Shown piece by piece: positions 1-7,519 of a DNA stretch of 42,699 nt. Source of the stretch: Dyella silvatica (GTDB taxonomy: Bacteria; Pseudomonadota; Gammaproteobacteria; Xanthomonadales; Rhodanobacteraceae); NCBI RefSeq assembly GCF_026283955.1, contig NZ_JAPDPE010000031.1:1-42699 (forward strand), read 5' to 3'. Under the pieces are notes generated by a model. The model searched no databases. It was not told the origin of the DNA and saw nothing but the letters and a program-made list of their open reading frames with translations. Within the stretch, counting starts at the first letter, position 1. The number at the start of each line of letters is the position of its first letter. The translations under genes and the position numbers were made by a program.

Positions 1-1
1 T

Positions 2-745
2 CGTGTGCTGAATGCGGCGAATGGCCGGTTCTTTCATTTAAGCCTGCGCGGACATCGCCCGTTTCAGTACATCGGCAGCGACCAGGGGCTGCTGGCGGCG
101 CCGGTGACGCAAACCTCGTTGTTGCTTGCCCCGGGCGAGCGTGCTGATCTGGTGATCGATTTCGCCGAGCTCGCCGGGCAGTCGATCGAACTGATGAACG
201 ATGCCTTGCCGGTGCTGCAGTTTCGCGCAGGCGGCGGTAAGGTCAACGACAAGAGTCAGCTGCCCGCGGTGCTGCGCGAGCTGCCGCGCATGCCCGAGTC
301 GGCCGCCAGCCTGACCCGCGTGCTAACCCTGGACGAATACGCCGATTGTGTGTCTGAGCCGATGCTGATGCTGCTCGACGGCAAGCGCTGGCACGAGCCG
401 GTGACCGAAAAACCACGCCTGGGCAGCACGGAAATCTGGAGCTTGGTAAATCTCACCGAAGACAGCCATCCGATTCACCTGCACTTGGTGCGATTCCAGA
501 TTCTTGATCGGCGCCCCTTTGACGGCAACGTATGGCGCGATTCGAAAACCCTGCGCTATACCGGCCCGACGCAAATACCGCCCGCGCATGAGCGCGGCTG
601 GAAAGACATCGTGCAAGCCTATCCCGGCATGGTGACCCGCATCATCGCCACCTTCGATGGCTATGTCGGCAAATACGCCTGGCACTGCCATCTGCTGGAG
701 CATGAGGCGAATGAAATGATGCGGCCTTTTGAGGTGGTGGCCTAG
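2..745 (+). CDS. Multicopper oxidase, C-terminal part (5' end outside window)
   Basis: The reading frame is open at the left edge, and the first visible residues resemble the middle of a cupredoxin-type oxidase, so this is a 3' fragment of about 247 codons. A late HPIHLH segment is the type 2/3 copper signature. Near the C-terminus is an HCHLLEH motif followed four residues later by Met, the usual type 1/type 3 copper pattern with an axial Met. The wording around these motifs resembles the CotA/bilirubin-oxidase branch more than CueO, but without the N-terminal half I cannot fix the subfamily, signal peptide or substrate. The family oxidises phenols, bilirubin or metal ions while reducing O2 to water. 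The gene ends just before a strong hairpin and converges on the M14 peptidase gene. Confidence 0.88.
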   Translation, partial: RVLNAANGRFFHLSLRGHRPFQYIGSDQGLLAAPVTQTSLLLAPGERADLVIDFAELAGQSIELMNDALPVLQFRAGGGKVNDKSQLPAVLRELPRMPESAASLTRVLTLDEYADCVSEPMLMLLDGKRWHEPVTEKPRLGSTEIWSLVNLTEDSHPIHLHLVRFQILDRRPFDGNVWRDSKTLRYTGPTQIPPAHERGWKDIVQAYPGMVTRIIATFDGYVGKYAWHCHLLEHEANEMMRPFEVVA

Positions 746-773
746 CCGCTCCCTCTGCTGGCAGAGGGAGCGG
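746..773. terminator. Bidirectional hairpin terminator between convergent genes
   Basis: An 11-bp perfect inverted repeat (746-756 with 763-773) starts one base after the multicopper oxidase stop and lies 11 bases beyond the stop of the opposing peptidase gene. No clear T-run follows on either strand, so its strength is uncertain, but placement and symmetry suit a shared terminator. Confidence 0.65.
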
Positions 774-783
774 ACGTACAGGC

Positions 784-2580
784 TTAGTGCGCTGCCTTGC
801 TCAATGCGGCGGCTTGCGCGGCATCCAGGCGCAACACCGGGTAGGCGCCAACCTCTTGCACGCTGTACCAGGGGGAACGCTGGAAGAAAAAGCTCAGGCG
901 CGCGGAGCTGTCTTTGGCGAAGGCGGGATCGTCGTGCAGTTTCTTGTCGAACTCGGCTTTGAGCGCTGGGTTTTTGGCGATCATCTCGCGCGCTAGTTTT
1001 TCCACCACGCGCGGCTCGCCGTATTCCTTCGGCTCGAAGATGGCATTGAGGAAACCCCAGCGCAGCAGGGAGTCGGGCGCTTGGGGTTCGAGCAGGTTGA
1101 TGGCGACGTTGGCGCTGCGCTGGTTGAGCGGAACGATCACTGAGCCGGTGGGCAAGGTGACTTCGCGGGTTACCGTGCTCTGCGCGAAGTCACGCAGCAT
1201 CAGGTGACCCTCGAAGGGCTGGCTGGACCATTTGGGCTGATCCAGTTGATAGGCCTCGGCCTTGATCTTCTGCGGCTGGGTCAGGCGGGTGTAGCTCACG
1301 CCATGCGCGTCGAGCTTGTCGATGATGGCCGTCCATTGCGCCGGGATGACATACGCCGCCGGCGCGGTGATCGACAGGTCCGGCAGCAGGCTGTTCCAGT
1401 TTTCGATGGCATAGCTTTTGGGCTTGCTCGGGTCGTACTGGATCCAGACGCTGTCGGAGATATCGCTATGCGTCTGGCTGAATTCGAAACTCTTGAACTC
1501 GAATGGCGTCGGCGTGGGATCGAGCTTGTAGCTGAGCGCGACTTGCGCTTTGGCATCGCTGGCGCGCGCCACCACGTGCTGGTCGGCCTGACGGGTCGCG
1601 GCGAGCAGGGCTTGCGGATCGCGGCCGATTTTTTCCAGCAGGATCTCGACCAGATCGTAAGTGGCGCGGACACGGTTGTCGTAGGGCTTGAGCATATGCG
1701 TTTCGATCAGCAATGCCGGACGGTTTTGCAGCGCGACGTAGCCAGTGGAGAAGCGCGGACCCGAGCCGAAGTTGGCCAGGCCCTTGCGTGGGTCGCGGCC
1801 GTCTTTGAAATCCAGATAAATGGACTCGAGGTGACCGCGTTTTTCGTACGCCGGCATGGCCTCGTCGACGATGATGTGACGTTGCCATGCGGCGACAGCG
1901 GGGTCGAGCTTGTGCGGGTCTTCGGTATACCAGGTGAGGTCGTATTGGTAATCGGCGCCGTTGGTGGTGTGCACGTCGACGAAGAAATCCGGCAACCAGC
2001 GCTGCCACAGTTTCAGCCAGTCGCGAATTTCCGGTGCATCGGCTTTGACATAGTCGCGGTTGAGATTGAGGTATTGCGCCTGGCCACGAAAGCCCATGCT
2101 CTCGGGGCCATCCTGGTTGATGCGGTGGTACGGGCTGGAGTTCTCATGGCCGTCCACACTGAACACCGGGATATACACCAGCACGACATGATCGAGCAGT
2201 TGCGGCAGCTTGCCGGTGACGGCGAAGTCGCGCAGCAGCATCAGCCCGGCGTCTTTGCCTTCGATCTCGCCGGGGTGAATGCCTGCCTGCAGCAGCACGA
2301 TGGGTTTGCCTGCCTTGCGCGCCGCCTCCGGGGTAAACGTGCCGTCGCCGCTGGCGACGATCACCGTCATCGGTCGCCCCTGCGGGCTGGTGCCGAATGA
2401 CTCCAGCTTGAGTTTGCCGGGCGCCGCGGCGACCAGTCGCTGCAAATATTCCAGCGTGCTGGCGTAGTCGGGCGTGGTGCGAAAGTGCGCGGCTTCGGCG
2501 GGGGTGGTCCAGTCAGTGGCGTGTGTAGTCATCGAGACAGATCCCAACAAGGTGAGTAAAGCGAGGTGGCGCAGTTTCAC
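784..2580 (-). CDS. Secreted M14-family zinc carboxypeptidase
   Basis: The 598-residue protein starts with a Sec signal peptide (positive MKLRH, hydrophobic core, Ala-rich cleavage region near residue 21). M14 peptidase features follow: the zinc-binding HPGE (His102, Glu105), a second zinc His at DVHT (His204), and an IETH segment (Glu293) in the place of the catalytic glutamate. About 300 further residues form a C-terminal extension that I cannot assign. It probably trims C-terminal residues from peptides in the periplasm or outside the cell. Its ATG overlaps the TGA of the upstream DUF502 gene (ATGA), so the two genes are probably co-transcribed and translationally coupled. Peptide substrate specificity cannot be read from the sequence. 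Confidence 0.9.
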   Translation of the reverse strand: MKLRHLALLTLLGSVSMTTHATDWTTPAEAAHFRTTPDYASTLEYLQRLVAAAPGKLKLESFGTSPQGRPMTVIVASGDGTFTPEAARKAGKPIVLLQAGIHPGEIEGKDAGLMLLRDFAVTGKLPQLLDHVVLVYIPVFSVDGHENSSPYHRINQDGPESMGFRGQAQYLNLNRDYVKADAPEIRDWLKLWQRWLPDFFVDVHTTNGADYQYDLTWYTEDPHKLDPAVAAWQRHIIVDEAMPAYEKRGHLESIYLDFKDGRDPRKGLANFGSGPRFSTGYVALQNRPALLIETHMLKPYDNRVRATYDLVEILLEKIGRDPQALLAATRQADQHVVARASDAKAQVALSYKLDPTPTPFEFKSFEFSQTHSDISDSVWIQYDPSKPKSYAIENWNSLLPDLSITAPAAYVIPAQWTAIIDKLDAHGVSYTRLTQPQKIKAEAYQLDQPKWSSQPFEGHLMLRDFAQSTVTREVTLPTGSVIVPLNQRSANVAINLLEPQAPDSLLRWGFLNAIFEPKEYGEPRVVEKLAREMIAKNPALKAEFDKKLHDDPAFAKDSSARLSFFFQRSPWYSVQEVGAYPVLRLDAAQAAALSKAAH

Positions 2581-3272
2581 GCGTGGTCCTCTGGTTGTTC
2601 GTCGGCGGCGGAAGATGATTGGCGAGGCAGGGCCGGGGCAGAGGGCAGCGTATCCGGGGCCACCGCACCGCCTGAAATGATGAAGGCCATGGCTTGGTCC
2701 ATGGTCCAGTCGGTGGGTGTCAGTTCGTTCACGGGCACGATTTCCAGATAGCCGCCGGTAGGGTTGGGGGTGGTCGGGATATATACCGCCGCCATTTCCT
2801 GGCCGCTGCCTTCCTCCACCATGACGCGGGTGACAAAGCCGACGACCTTCATGCCACGGCGTGGAAAATCCACGAGCACCACACGCTGCATGCCGGAGGG
2901 CTTTTGCTGCAATACCGCCATCAGTTTCTTGGTGCCGCCATAAATGGTTTGCACCACCGGAATGCGTGCCAGCACGCCATCGAAAGCATGCAACAAGCGC
3001 TGGCCGATCACCCGGTTAGTCAGCCAGCCAATCGAATACAGCGCGGCCAGCGTGATCAGCAGCGCCACGATCGAGGTAAGCCAGCCATTGTTGAGCGCAG
3101 TGGCCGCCCGGGGGGCGACCAGCGACAGTGCGCTGGTCAGTGCCGACACCAGCGGGGCGCCGATGCCTGCAAGCATGCCCAGCACAAACTTGAACACCAG
3201 CCAGGTCACCCATAAAGGAATAAAGGTGAGCAAGCCGGTGATGAGATAGCGTTTAATGCGCAGTGGTGGCAT
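2577..3272 (-). CDS. DUF502 family membrane protein
   Basis: A 231-residue protein with two hydrophobic segments (about residues 8-33 and 63-90) in a layout typical of DUF502 proteins: a basic start (MPPLRIKRYL), a first membrane helix with a proline-tryptophan kink, a second helix, then a soluble domain with the family-like GxxTKKLM and FPRRGMKVVGFVT segments. The C-terminal tail, rich in Ala, Pro, Ser and acidic residues, looks disordered. DUF502 has no established biochemical role that I know of. It is the first gene of a two-gene unit with the M14 peptidase, joined by a 4-base ATGA overlap. The shared transcription may be the best clue to function, but that is inference. Confidence 0.85.
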   Translation of the reverse strand: MPPLRIKRYLITGLLTFIPLWVTWLVFKFVLGMLAGIGAPLVSALTSALSLVAPRAATALNNGWLTSIVALLITLAALYSIGWLTNRVIGQRLLHAFDGVLARIPVVQTIYGGTKKLMAVLQQKPSGMQRVVLVDFPRRGMKVVGFVTRVMVEEGSGQEMAAVYIPTTPNPTGGYLEIVPVNELTPTDWTMDQAMAFIISGGAVAPDTLPSAPALPRQSSSAADEQPEDHA

Positions 3273-3320
3273 GAGCTGAACCGAGGGGCAGGGGACAGGG
3301 GATTGTAGGCGATTGATTTC

Positions 3321-3340
3321 GCCCGTAGCCGCTTACGGGC
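3321..3340. other. Small hairpin upstream of the DUF502 gene
   Basis: A 7-bp inverted repeat (GCCCGTA at 3321-3327, TACGGGC at 3334-3340, 6-base loop) lies between the divergent DUF502 gene and the small hypothetical gene. It could be a leader structure or an operator-like site. No function can be assigned from sequence alone. Confidence 0.3.
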
Positions 3341-3418
3341 TGGTGCGGATTTGTTTGCTGATGCCCCCGATGCGCGAACGTGCCGGGTAACTGCCGATGG
3401 TGGATTAAAGGGACGGCG

Positions 3419-3757
3419 ATGTTGTTGAGTTGGCTGAGTGGCCGCGCGCGGCTTTACCCGTTCGAGGTTCGCATCATCGAAGCGGTGGGGGCTGGTTTGC
3501 GCCGCGATAGCCAATACCGGCTGCAACGCCAGGCCGAGGCCATCAACTACATACAGCGGCTGGCCGATGGCAGGGAAGTGAATTTGTACCGCATGCGGCG
3601 TGGCCGGGCTGTGTTCGACGATGACCTGCGATTTCCCGCGGCTGCCGATGAGGCCTTGTTGGCGACGGCCGCCTTGAGTGAGCCGGCTGGGCGGGTGTCA
3701 TTCGGGGTGGAGGTGTGGCTGGCCAAGGGGCGCTTGTTTTCGTTGGAGTTCAGCTAA
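3419..3757 (+). CDS. Small hypothetical protein
   Basis: A 112-residue soluble protein. I place the start at the ATG at 3419, preceded by a purine-rich AAAGGGACGG, rather than at an upstream in-frame ATG (3380) with no ribosome site. It has no signal peptide, no membrane segment and no motif I recognise. Residues 10-60 are rich in Arg and Ala (a basic amphipathic pattern), followed by an acidic stretch. Third-codon GC bias resembles its neighbours, supporting real coding. It stands alone, divergent from the DUF502-peptidase pair and convergent with the thioesterase gene. Confidence 0.6.
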   Translation: MLLSWLSGRARLYPFEVRIIEAVGAGLRRDSQYRLQRQAEAINYIQRLADGREVNLYRMRRGRAVFDDDLRFPAAADEALLATAALSEPAGRVSFGVEVWLAKGRLFSLEFS

Positions 3758-3852
3758 TCGCCGACGCGGCTTTTTGCGAACACAAGCCCACGGTCGCTGC
3801 CGTTGCAGGTCAGCGAGCTGAAGATCTGGCTCGATCTGTAGCGATGGGCTGG

Positions 3853-3881
3853 GAGGCATCCGTCTTGCGAGCGAATGCCTC
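3853..3881 (-). terminator. Possible terminator after the thioesterase gene
   Basis: A 7-bp inverted repeat (GAGGCAT at 3853-3859, ATGCCTC at 3875-3881) with a 15-base loop lies 14 bases beyond the thioesterase stop. There is no U-tract, so the assignment is weak. Confidence 0.35.
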
Positions 3882-3895
3882 GGCCGAGATGCGCT

Positions 3896-4723
3896 TCAGC
3901 CGTGGCGGGCAAGCCGTTGGTGCATGTTGGCGTTGACCAGGTCGGCTTTGATGCGGTCGGTCAGGTGTCGAATGACCTTGGCTTCCTGCGGCTGCAAAAA
4001 GAAGTGGCCGCCCTCGAATACCGTGCTGTCAAAGCCTGCCTGAGTCAGCAGGGACCAGTCAGACAGCGCTTCGGTAGGCACGACCGGGTCATGGCTGCCA
4101 CCAAGTGCGGAAATCGGCACCGTGCGTAAGCTGTGTTGAGCGACGTACTGTCCATTCAATTCAAAATCGGCGCGCAGCAGGCGAAACACCATCTCCATCA
4201 GGTCGGCGTCTTCAAAGACCATGTCGGGGGTGCCGCCGAGGTCGCGCAAGTAGGCGGTGAGTTCGGCGTCGTTCTTGCGATGCAGGGCGTTGCTGTATGC
4301 GGCCAGCGGCGGGCGCCTGCCGCTGGTGAACAAACGGGTTACGGTTACGCCGCGTTGCTCCAGCGCCTGCGCCGTGGCAAACGCGAGCGCGGCGCCCATG
4401 CTGTGTCCAAACAGGGCGATGGGGCGATCCAGCAACGGTGCGATCGCTGGCAACAGCGCATTGAGCATGGCGCTGACCGAGGTAAAGGGCGTTTCGTAAG
4501 CGCGATTGCCGCGGCCCGGCAACTGTATGGGGCAGACCTCGATGAAATCGGGCAACAGCTCGTTCCAGCCGCGATAAGCCAGGGCGGCCCCACCGGCATG
4601 CGGAAAACACAGCAGGCGTATGGCGGCCTGTGGGCGTGGTTTGCGGAAAGGGGTCCAGGTCGCGGATGAGTCGCGTGCCTTGGATGTTGCAGCAGCGTGA
4701 CTGAGCAGGGCAGAGTCGTTCAT
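3896..4723 (-). CDS. Type II thioesterase (GrsT/RifR-like alpha/beta hydrolase)
   Basis: A 275-residue alpha/beta hydrolase of the family that edits carrier proteins of non-ribosomal peptide and polyketide synthases. Visible features: the family-typical CFPHAGG near residue 40, a QLPGRGNR segment at 68-74, the nucleophile elbow GHSMG with Ser108, a probable catalytic Asp212 in GGSHDPV and His240 in EGGHFF. The start is the ATG at 4723; an upstream in-frame extension to 4855 has no thioesterase character. No peptide or polyketide synthase gene lies in the window, so the partner must be encoded elsewhere or the protein may act on other acyl-thioesters. Confidence 0.87.
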   Translation of the reverse strand: MNDSALLSHAAATSKARDSSATWTPFRKPRPQAAIRLLCFPHAGGAALAYRGWNELLPDFIEVCPIQLPGRGNRAYETPFTSVSAMLNALLPAIAPLLDRPIALFGHSMGAALAFATAQALEQRGVTVTRLFTSGRRPPLAAYSNALHRKNDAELTAYLRDLGGTPDMVFEDADLMEMVFRLLRADFELNGQYVAQHSLRTVPISALGGSHDPVVPTEALSDWSLLTQAGFDSTVFEGGHFFLQPQEAKVIRHLTDRIKADLVNANMHQRLARHG

Positions 4724-5460
4724 TGGCACAAACCTTGAGCTTCGCAAATGATTTGTCGACCACTGGCGCCAGGCGTGTAGCAAGCTTCTCGATGGCCGCC
4801 CAGATGGCGACTGCTTTGGCGACAGTCGCCGTTTCATCGGGCTCACAAAGCACATCGCGCAGATTGAATCCAGCGCGTATCCAGGATCGACGTATCTGCC
4901 AAGTAGTACAGGGGGTGTCGCGAAGGTTTTGTGAAAGCGATGGCTTGCCAGACACGAAAAAACTCACACGCGCCTGGCTGGTGCCGGACGCGTGTGAGTG
5001 GTGTCGTCATTCAGCCCTTTACGGACTTAAGTAGGGATTCCAGCCGGCGATAACTCAGGGGAAGCCTCGTCTGCCGTTGGCGTTGATTCGCCAACACGAA
5101 CCAATCCATTGGCGCGCGGAAAGCTGCAACGTGCAGAGGTCGAGCATTACGGCGAAGTACGATGCATTGGGGTATCGCCAGCATCGCCGCGGACCACACG
5201 TTTGACAGAGAAAATTTTGCGGGTTGGGGCCTCGAAACAGCATCAGACGATTCCTAAAAATTCGTCGATGCCATCGGCTGATAGGCATGTCATGGGAGGG
5301 CCTGCAGTCAGGCAGTATTTGATTCGCTGAATGCATGGCCACGTTTTCTTAGCAAACGCTTTTCAGGATGCTGCTATTCAGCCTGGCGGTTTCAACCTTG
5401 CCTACGGGGGATGGATGCACTTCTCTCCTCGTGCTTGCATTCAAATTAAGGAGAACCGGC
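4724..5460. other. Long stretch without a convincing gene
   Basis: About 740 bases between the thioesterase and RcnB-like genes. No reading frame here has a recognisable domain or good start context. On the minus strand a 62-codon frame (5199-5011) ends exactly before a strong intrinsic terminator (4957-4999); in-frame residues extend only to a TAG at 5256-5254. Base composition between about 5200 and 5460 is less GC-rich than the neighbours. The simplest reading is remnants of a decayed minus-strand gene plus the promoter region of the RcnB-like gene. Confidence 0.45.
4957..4999 (-). terminator. Strong rho-independent terminator, minus strand
   Basis: A perfect 11-bp inverted repeat (ACTCACACGCG at 4962-4972, CGCGTGTGAGT at 4989-4999) encloses a 16-base loop that can itself pair. 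On the minus strand the hairpin is followed directly by six T residues (the A-run 4957-4962). It lies 11 bases past the stop of a short unexplained minus-strand frame, so it terminates a transcript whose gene I cannot identify. Confidence 0.75.
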
Positions 5461-5898
5461 GTGAAACGTTTCCTGATCGCTGTAGCGTCACTATCGATGT
5501 TTGCTCTTTCAACAGCGGCACTCGCTGCGCCACCGCAGGACCAGGATCACGGCCGCGGCTGGGTCGATGACGGTCATGGGCATGGGCGCGACGACGATCG
5601 CCGCGACGATCGCCATGATCAGCGCGATCATGATGACCGCGACCGTGACGATCGTGGCCGCCATGACGATCGCGACCGTCACGACAATGGCTGGCATGCT
5701 GGCTGGGACCGTCGCTATGGCCGCGGTGACCATCTGCCTGAGCGTTACCGTGGCCGTGACTACTACGTGGACGACTACCCGCGTTATCACCTGCATGAGC
5801 CGCGCCCGGGCTATCGATGGATTCGCGGCGACGGCGGTCAGTTCGTGTTGATCGCCATTACCACCGGAGTCATTGTGGAAGTGCTTTCCGGCAACTGA
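5461..5898 (+). CDS. RcnB-like periplasmic protein with Asp/His/Arg-rich region
   Basis: The start is the GTG at 5461, set by a strong AAGGAG site at 5448-5453; the frame upstream has no protein character. The 145-residue product begins with a clear Sec signal peptide (MKRFLIAVAS through an ALAA cleavage region near residue 23). Residues about 28-85 are almost entirely Asp, His, Arg and Gly. The C-terminal part has the RcnB-family pattern: a YRGRDYYV segment, then PRPGYRWIRG and a hydrophobic end (VLIAITTGVI). RcnB is a periplasmic protein linked to nickel/cobalt homeostasis in E. coli; many homologues are uncharacterised. The Asp/His-rich stretch could bind divalent metal, which is inference. 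A single-gene unit ended by a hairpin. Confidence 0.82.
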   Translation: MKRFLIAVASLSMFALSTAALAAPPQDQDHGRGWVDDGHGHGRDDDRRDDRHDQRDHDDRDRDDRGRHDDRDRHDNGWHAGWDRRYGRGDHLPERYRGRDYYVDDYPRYHLHEPRPGYRWIRGDGGQFVLIAITTGVIVEVLSGN

Positions 5899-5920
5899 AG
5901 ACGACGCTTTTGCTAGTTCA

Positions 5921-5950
5921 CACAGACCCTCGCGCAAGCGGGGGTTTGTG
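5921..5950 (+). terminator. Hairpin terminator after the RcnB-like gene
   Basis: A 13-bp stem (5921-5933 with 5938-5950, two G-U pairs) closed by a GCAA tetraloop, 22 bases after the stop. Three T residues lie in the 3' arm and a short T-containing stretch follows. The GNRA loop and stem length support a terminator even though the T-tract is poor. Confidence 0.7.
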
Positions 5951-6054
5951 CATTTGAGCTATGGGATTTGCTTGGCCGTCGGTCAGTCAATCGAAAACTT
6001 TGATTTTTGCTGTTGCTGGCGCCCGACCTGGCGGGCGCCGTTTTGACCGGCTTG

Positions 6055-6579
6055 TCAGTGACAAAAAGGCCACCATCCAAACAGGCCCAGCCAATGGCTG
6101 GCCAAGCCGCTTGCGTAGAGGCCAAGACCGAATACCGCATGTGTGACAAGGCTGTGGAAGCGCGCGACGTTAGGGCGGGGCGTGCGGCTGGCGGCGATGC
6201 CGGCGCCCATGCCTGGTTGCATGAGCAGGAAGGGCGCCGCCACACTACCTATCCCGACGATTAGCGCGGGAACCATGCTGGGGTGACAGGCCCCATCGAG
6301 CCCCCAGATGGCGAGCAGCACACCGGCGAATGCGATGCCGGTCAGATAGTGCGCCACCCAGCCGATCAGGCGCTCACCGTGCATGGGTGGCGATGCGCTA
6401 ATCGGCCGGTGGCGAAAAACTCCTTTCGGCATATAAGCGAACCAGCGGCCGACCATGCGGTAGTCCAGTGCGGGAATGCCCCAGCAGCGTTGCCGGGCCA
6501 TCGCCCAGAGGTCGACGATGGCCGTCGCGCCGGCTCCGATGAGACAGGCATACACTGCATAGCCGATTGCCTCAGGCAT
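6055..6579 (-). CDS. DUF2938 family membrane protein
   Basis: A 174-residue integral membrane protein with four predicted helices (about residues 4-26, 70-90, 97-120 and 140-165). The wording (AVYACLIGAGATAIVDLWAM near the start, then a GRWFAYMPKG loop) fits the DUF2938 family, whose function is unknown. The ATG at 6579 lies inside the 3' end of the methyltransferase gene, whose TGA is at 6574-6572, an 8-base overlap that implies translational coupling. The pair is probably co-transcribed from the promoter near 7485-7515 and controlled by the MerR-type regulator. Confidence 0.8.
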   Translation of the reverse strand: MPEAIGYAVYACLIGAGATAIVDLWAMARQRCWGIPALDYRMVGRWFAYMPKGVFRHRPISASPPMHGERLIGWVAHYLTGIAFAGVLLAIWGLDGACHPSMVPALIVGIGSVAAPFLLMQPGMGAGIAASRTPRPNVARFHSLVTHAVFGLGLYASGLASHWLGLFGWWPFCH

Positions 6580-7447
6580 GGGGTGTCGCCGGCGTTGTCG
6601 ACGATGGGGCATGGGCAACCACCATCCAGCATGCCGCGTTAAAGCGGACTTCCACTCCGTGCACATAGGGATCAAAGGCTGCGCGGACCGTTTCGATGAT
6701 GCGGCTGCGGGTTGGGTCGTTCACCTGATGCAGAGCCCGGCCAAGGGGGCCGATCCCGGTCAGGTAACGAATCAACTCGCGCTCGGGAAACGCGCAGGCG
6801 ACATCGACCGGCTGGATATCGATGCCGATCCAGCCGCTTTCCTCCAGCATGCGCTGCAGCCGCCGTTGATCGGCCAAAGCGAGCGGTCCAGGGGCATTCG
6901 GCACGCGTGCGGGAAGGTTCGGCAGATACGCTGCGGCCGCGCGCTCGGCCGTGGTCATGAACGGATTGTCTTCAGCGCAACGCCAGGCAACGAAACGGAG
7001 CTCGGCATGGGCTCGTGCGGCACGGCGCAAGTTCGCAAATGCCTGCACCGAGTCATCGAAGAACATCACGCCGAAGCGCGACATGATCATGTCGAAACTC
7101 GCTGGCTCGAAGGCGTGTGCTTGCGCATCGGCGCAGATGAAGTTGGCGGCTATGCCTTCGTCTTCCGCGCGGACCCGGGCGGCGGCCAGCATCGGCTCGG
7201 ATATATCGATGCCGGTGCAACGCCCCTGGGCGCCGAGCAGCCGTGCGACAGCGAGCGTGGTGCTGCCGGTGCCGCAGCCGACGTCAAGCACTTGGCTCGC
7301 CGATCGGGCGGCGACCGCTTCGACCAGCAAATCTTCAAACGGTTTAAGTATCTGATCAAGCGTGGCTTGCTGCTCGACCCAGGCCTGCCCGGCGATACCG
7401 TTCCAAAGCGTGGCCTGCTCGTCAGAGCGCGAAGGGGGTAGGGTCAT
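6572..7447 (-). CDS. Class I SAM-dependent methyltransferase
   Basis: A 291-residue protein with the Rossmann-type methyltransferase signature VLDVGCGTGST at residues 53-63, a following GIDISEPML (motif II acidic residue) and an ICADAQ segment (adenine-binding region). The second half gives no clue to substrate; small-molecule methylation is likelier than RNA or protein. The start is the ATG at 7447, preceded by AAGGA on the transcript; a nearby earlier ATG is in a different frame and stops at once. It is the first gene of a two-gene unit with DUF2938, divergent from a MerR-type regulator gene 72 bases away. Confidence 0.87.
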   Translation of the reverse strand: MTLPPSRSDEQATLWNGIAGQAWVEQQATLDQILKPFEDLLVEAVAARSASQVLDVGCGTGSTTLAVARLLGAQGRCTGIDISEPMLAAARVRAEDEGIAANFICADAQAHAFEPASFDMIMSRFGVMFFDDSVQAFANLRRAARAHAELRFVAWRCAEDNPFMTTAERAAAAYLPNLPARVPNAPGPLALADQRRLQRMLEESGWIGIDIQPVDVACAFPERELIRYLTGIGPLGRALHQVNDPTRSRIIETVRAAFDPYVHGVEVRFNAACWMVVAHAPSSTTPATPHA

Positions 7448-7484
7448 GTCATGTTCCTTCTTGCTTTCAGTAAGCGGAATCCGC

Positions 7485-7515
7485 ACTGTGCCAACTCAAG
7501 TCGACTTGAGGTCAA
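7485..7515 (-). promoter_or_regulatory. MerR-type operator/promoter for the methyltransferase-DUF2938 unit
   Basis: A perfect 16-bp palindrome (CTCAAGTCGACTTGAG, 7495-7510) lies between a TTGACC -35 element (7515-7510, minus strand) and a weak -10-like CACAGT (7490-7485) with a 19-base spacer. This copies the geometry of MerR-family activated promoters, where a palindrome sits in an over-long 19-20 bp spacer, and the palindrome closely resembles the known SoxR site (CCTCAAGTTAACTTGAGG). The promoter faces the methyltransferase gene. The regulator's GTG start lies only 9 bases beyond the palindrome, so binding may also repress the regulator gene. Confidence 0.75.
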
Positions 7516-7519
7516 GAGG

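Noticed and set aside
1204-2400. A 398-codon plus-strand frame opposite the M14 peptidase gene
   Set aside because: Antisense shadow; the peptidase has a signal peptide and catalytic motifs, the frame has neither.
5202-5232. TTGACA at 5202-5207 as a strong promoter for the RcnB-like gene
   Set aside because: No -10-like hexamer at a suitable distance; the gene starts about 250 bases further.
5509-5937. A 142-codon minus-strand frame opposite the RcnB-like gene as a second gene
   Set aside because: Its Val/Ala/Ile/Thr/Met repeats are the complement of the Asp/His/Arg codons; the plus-strand gene has the ribosome site, signal peptide and family motif.
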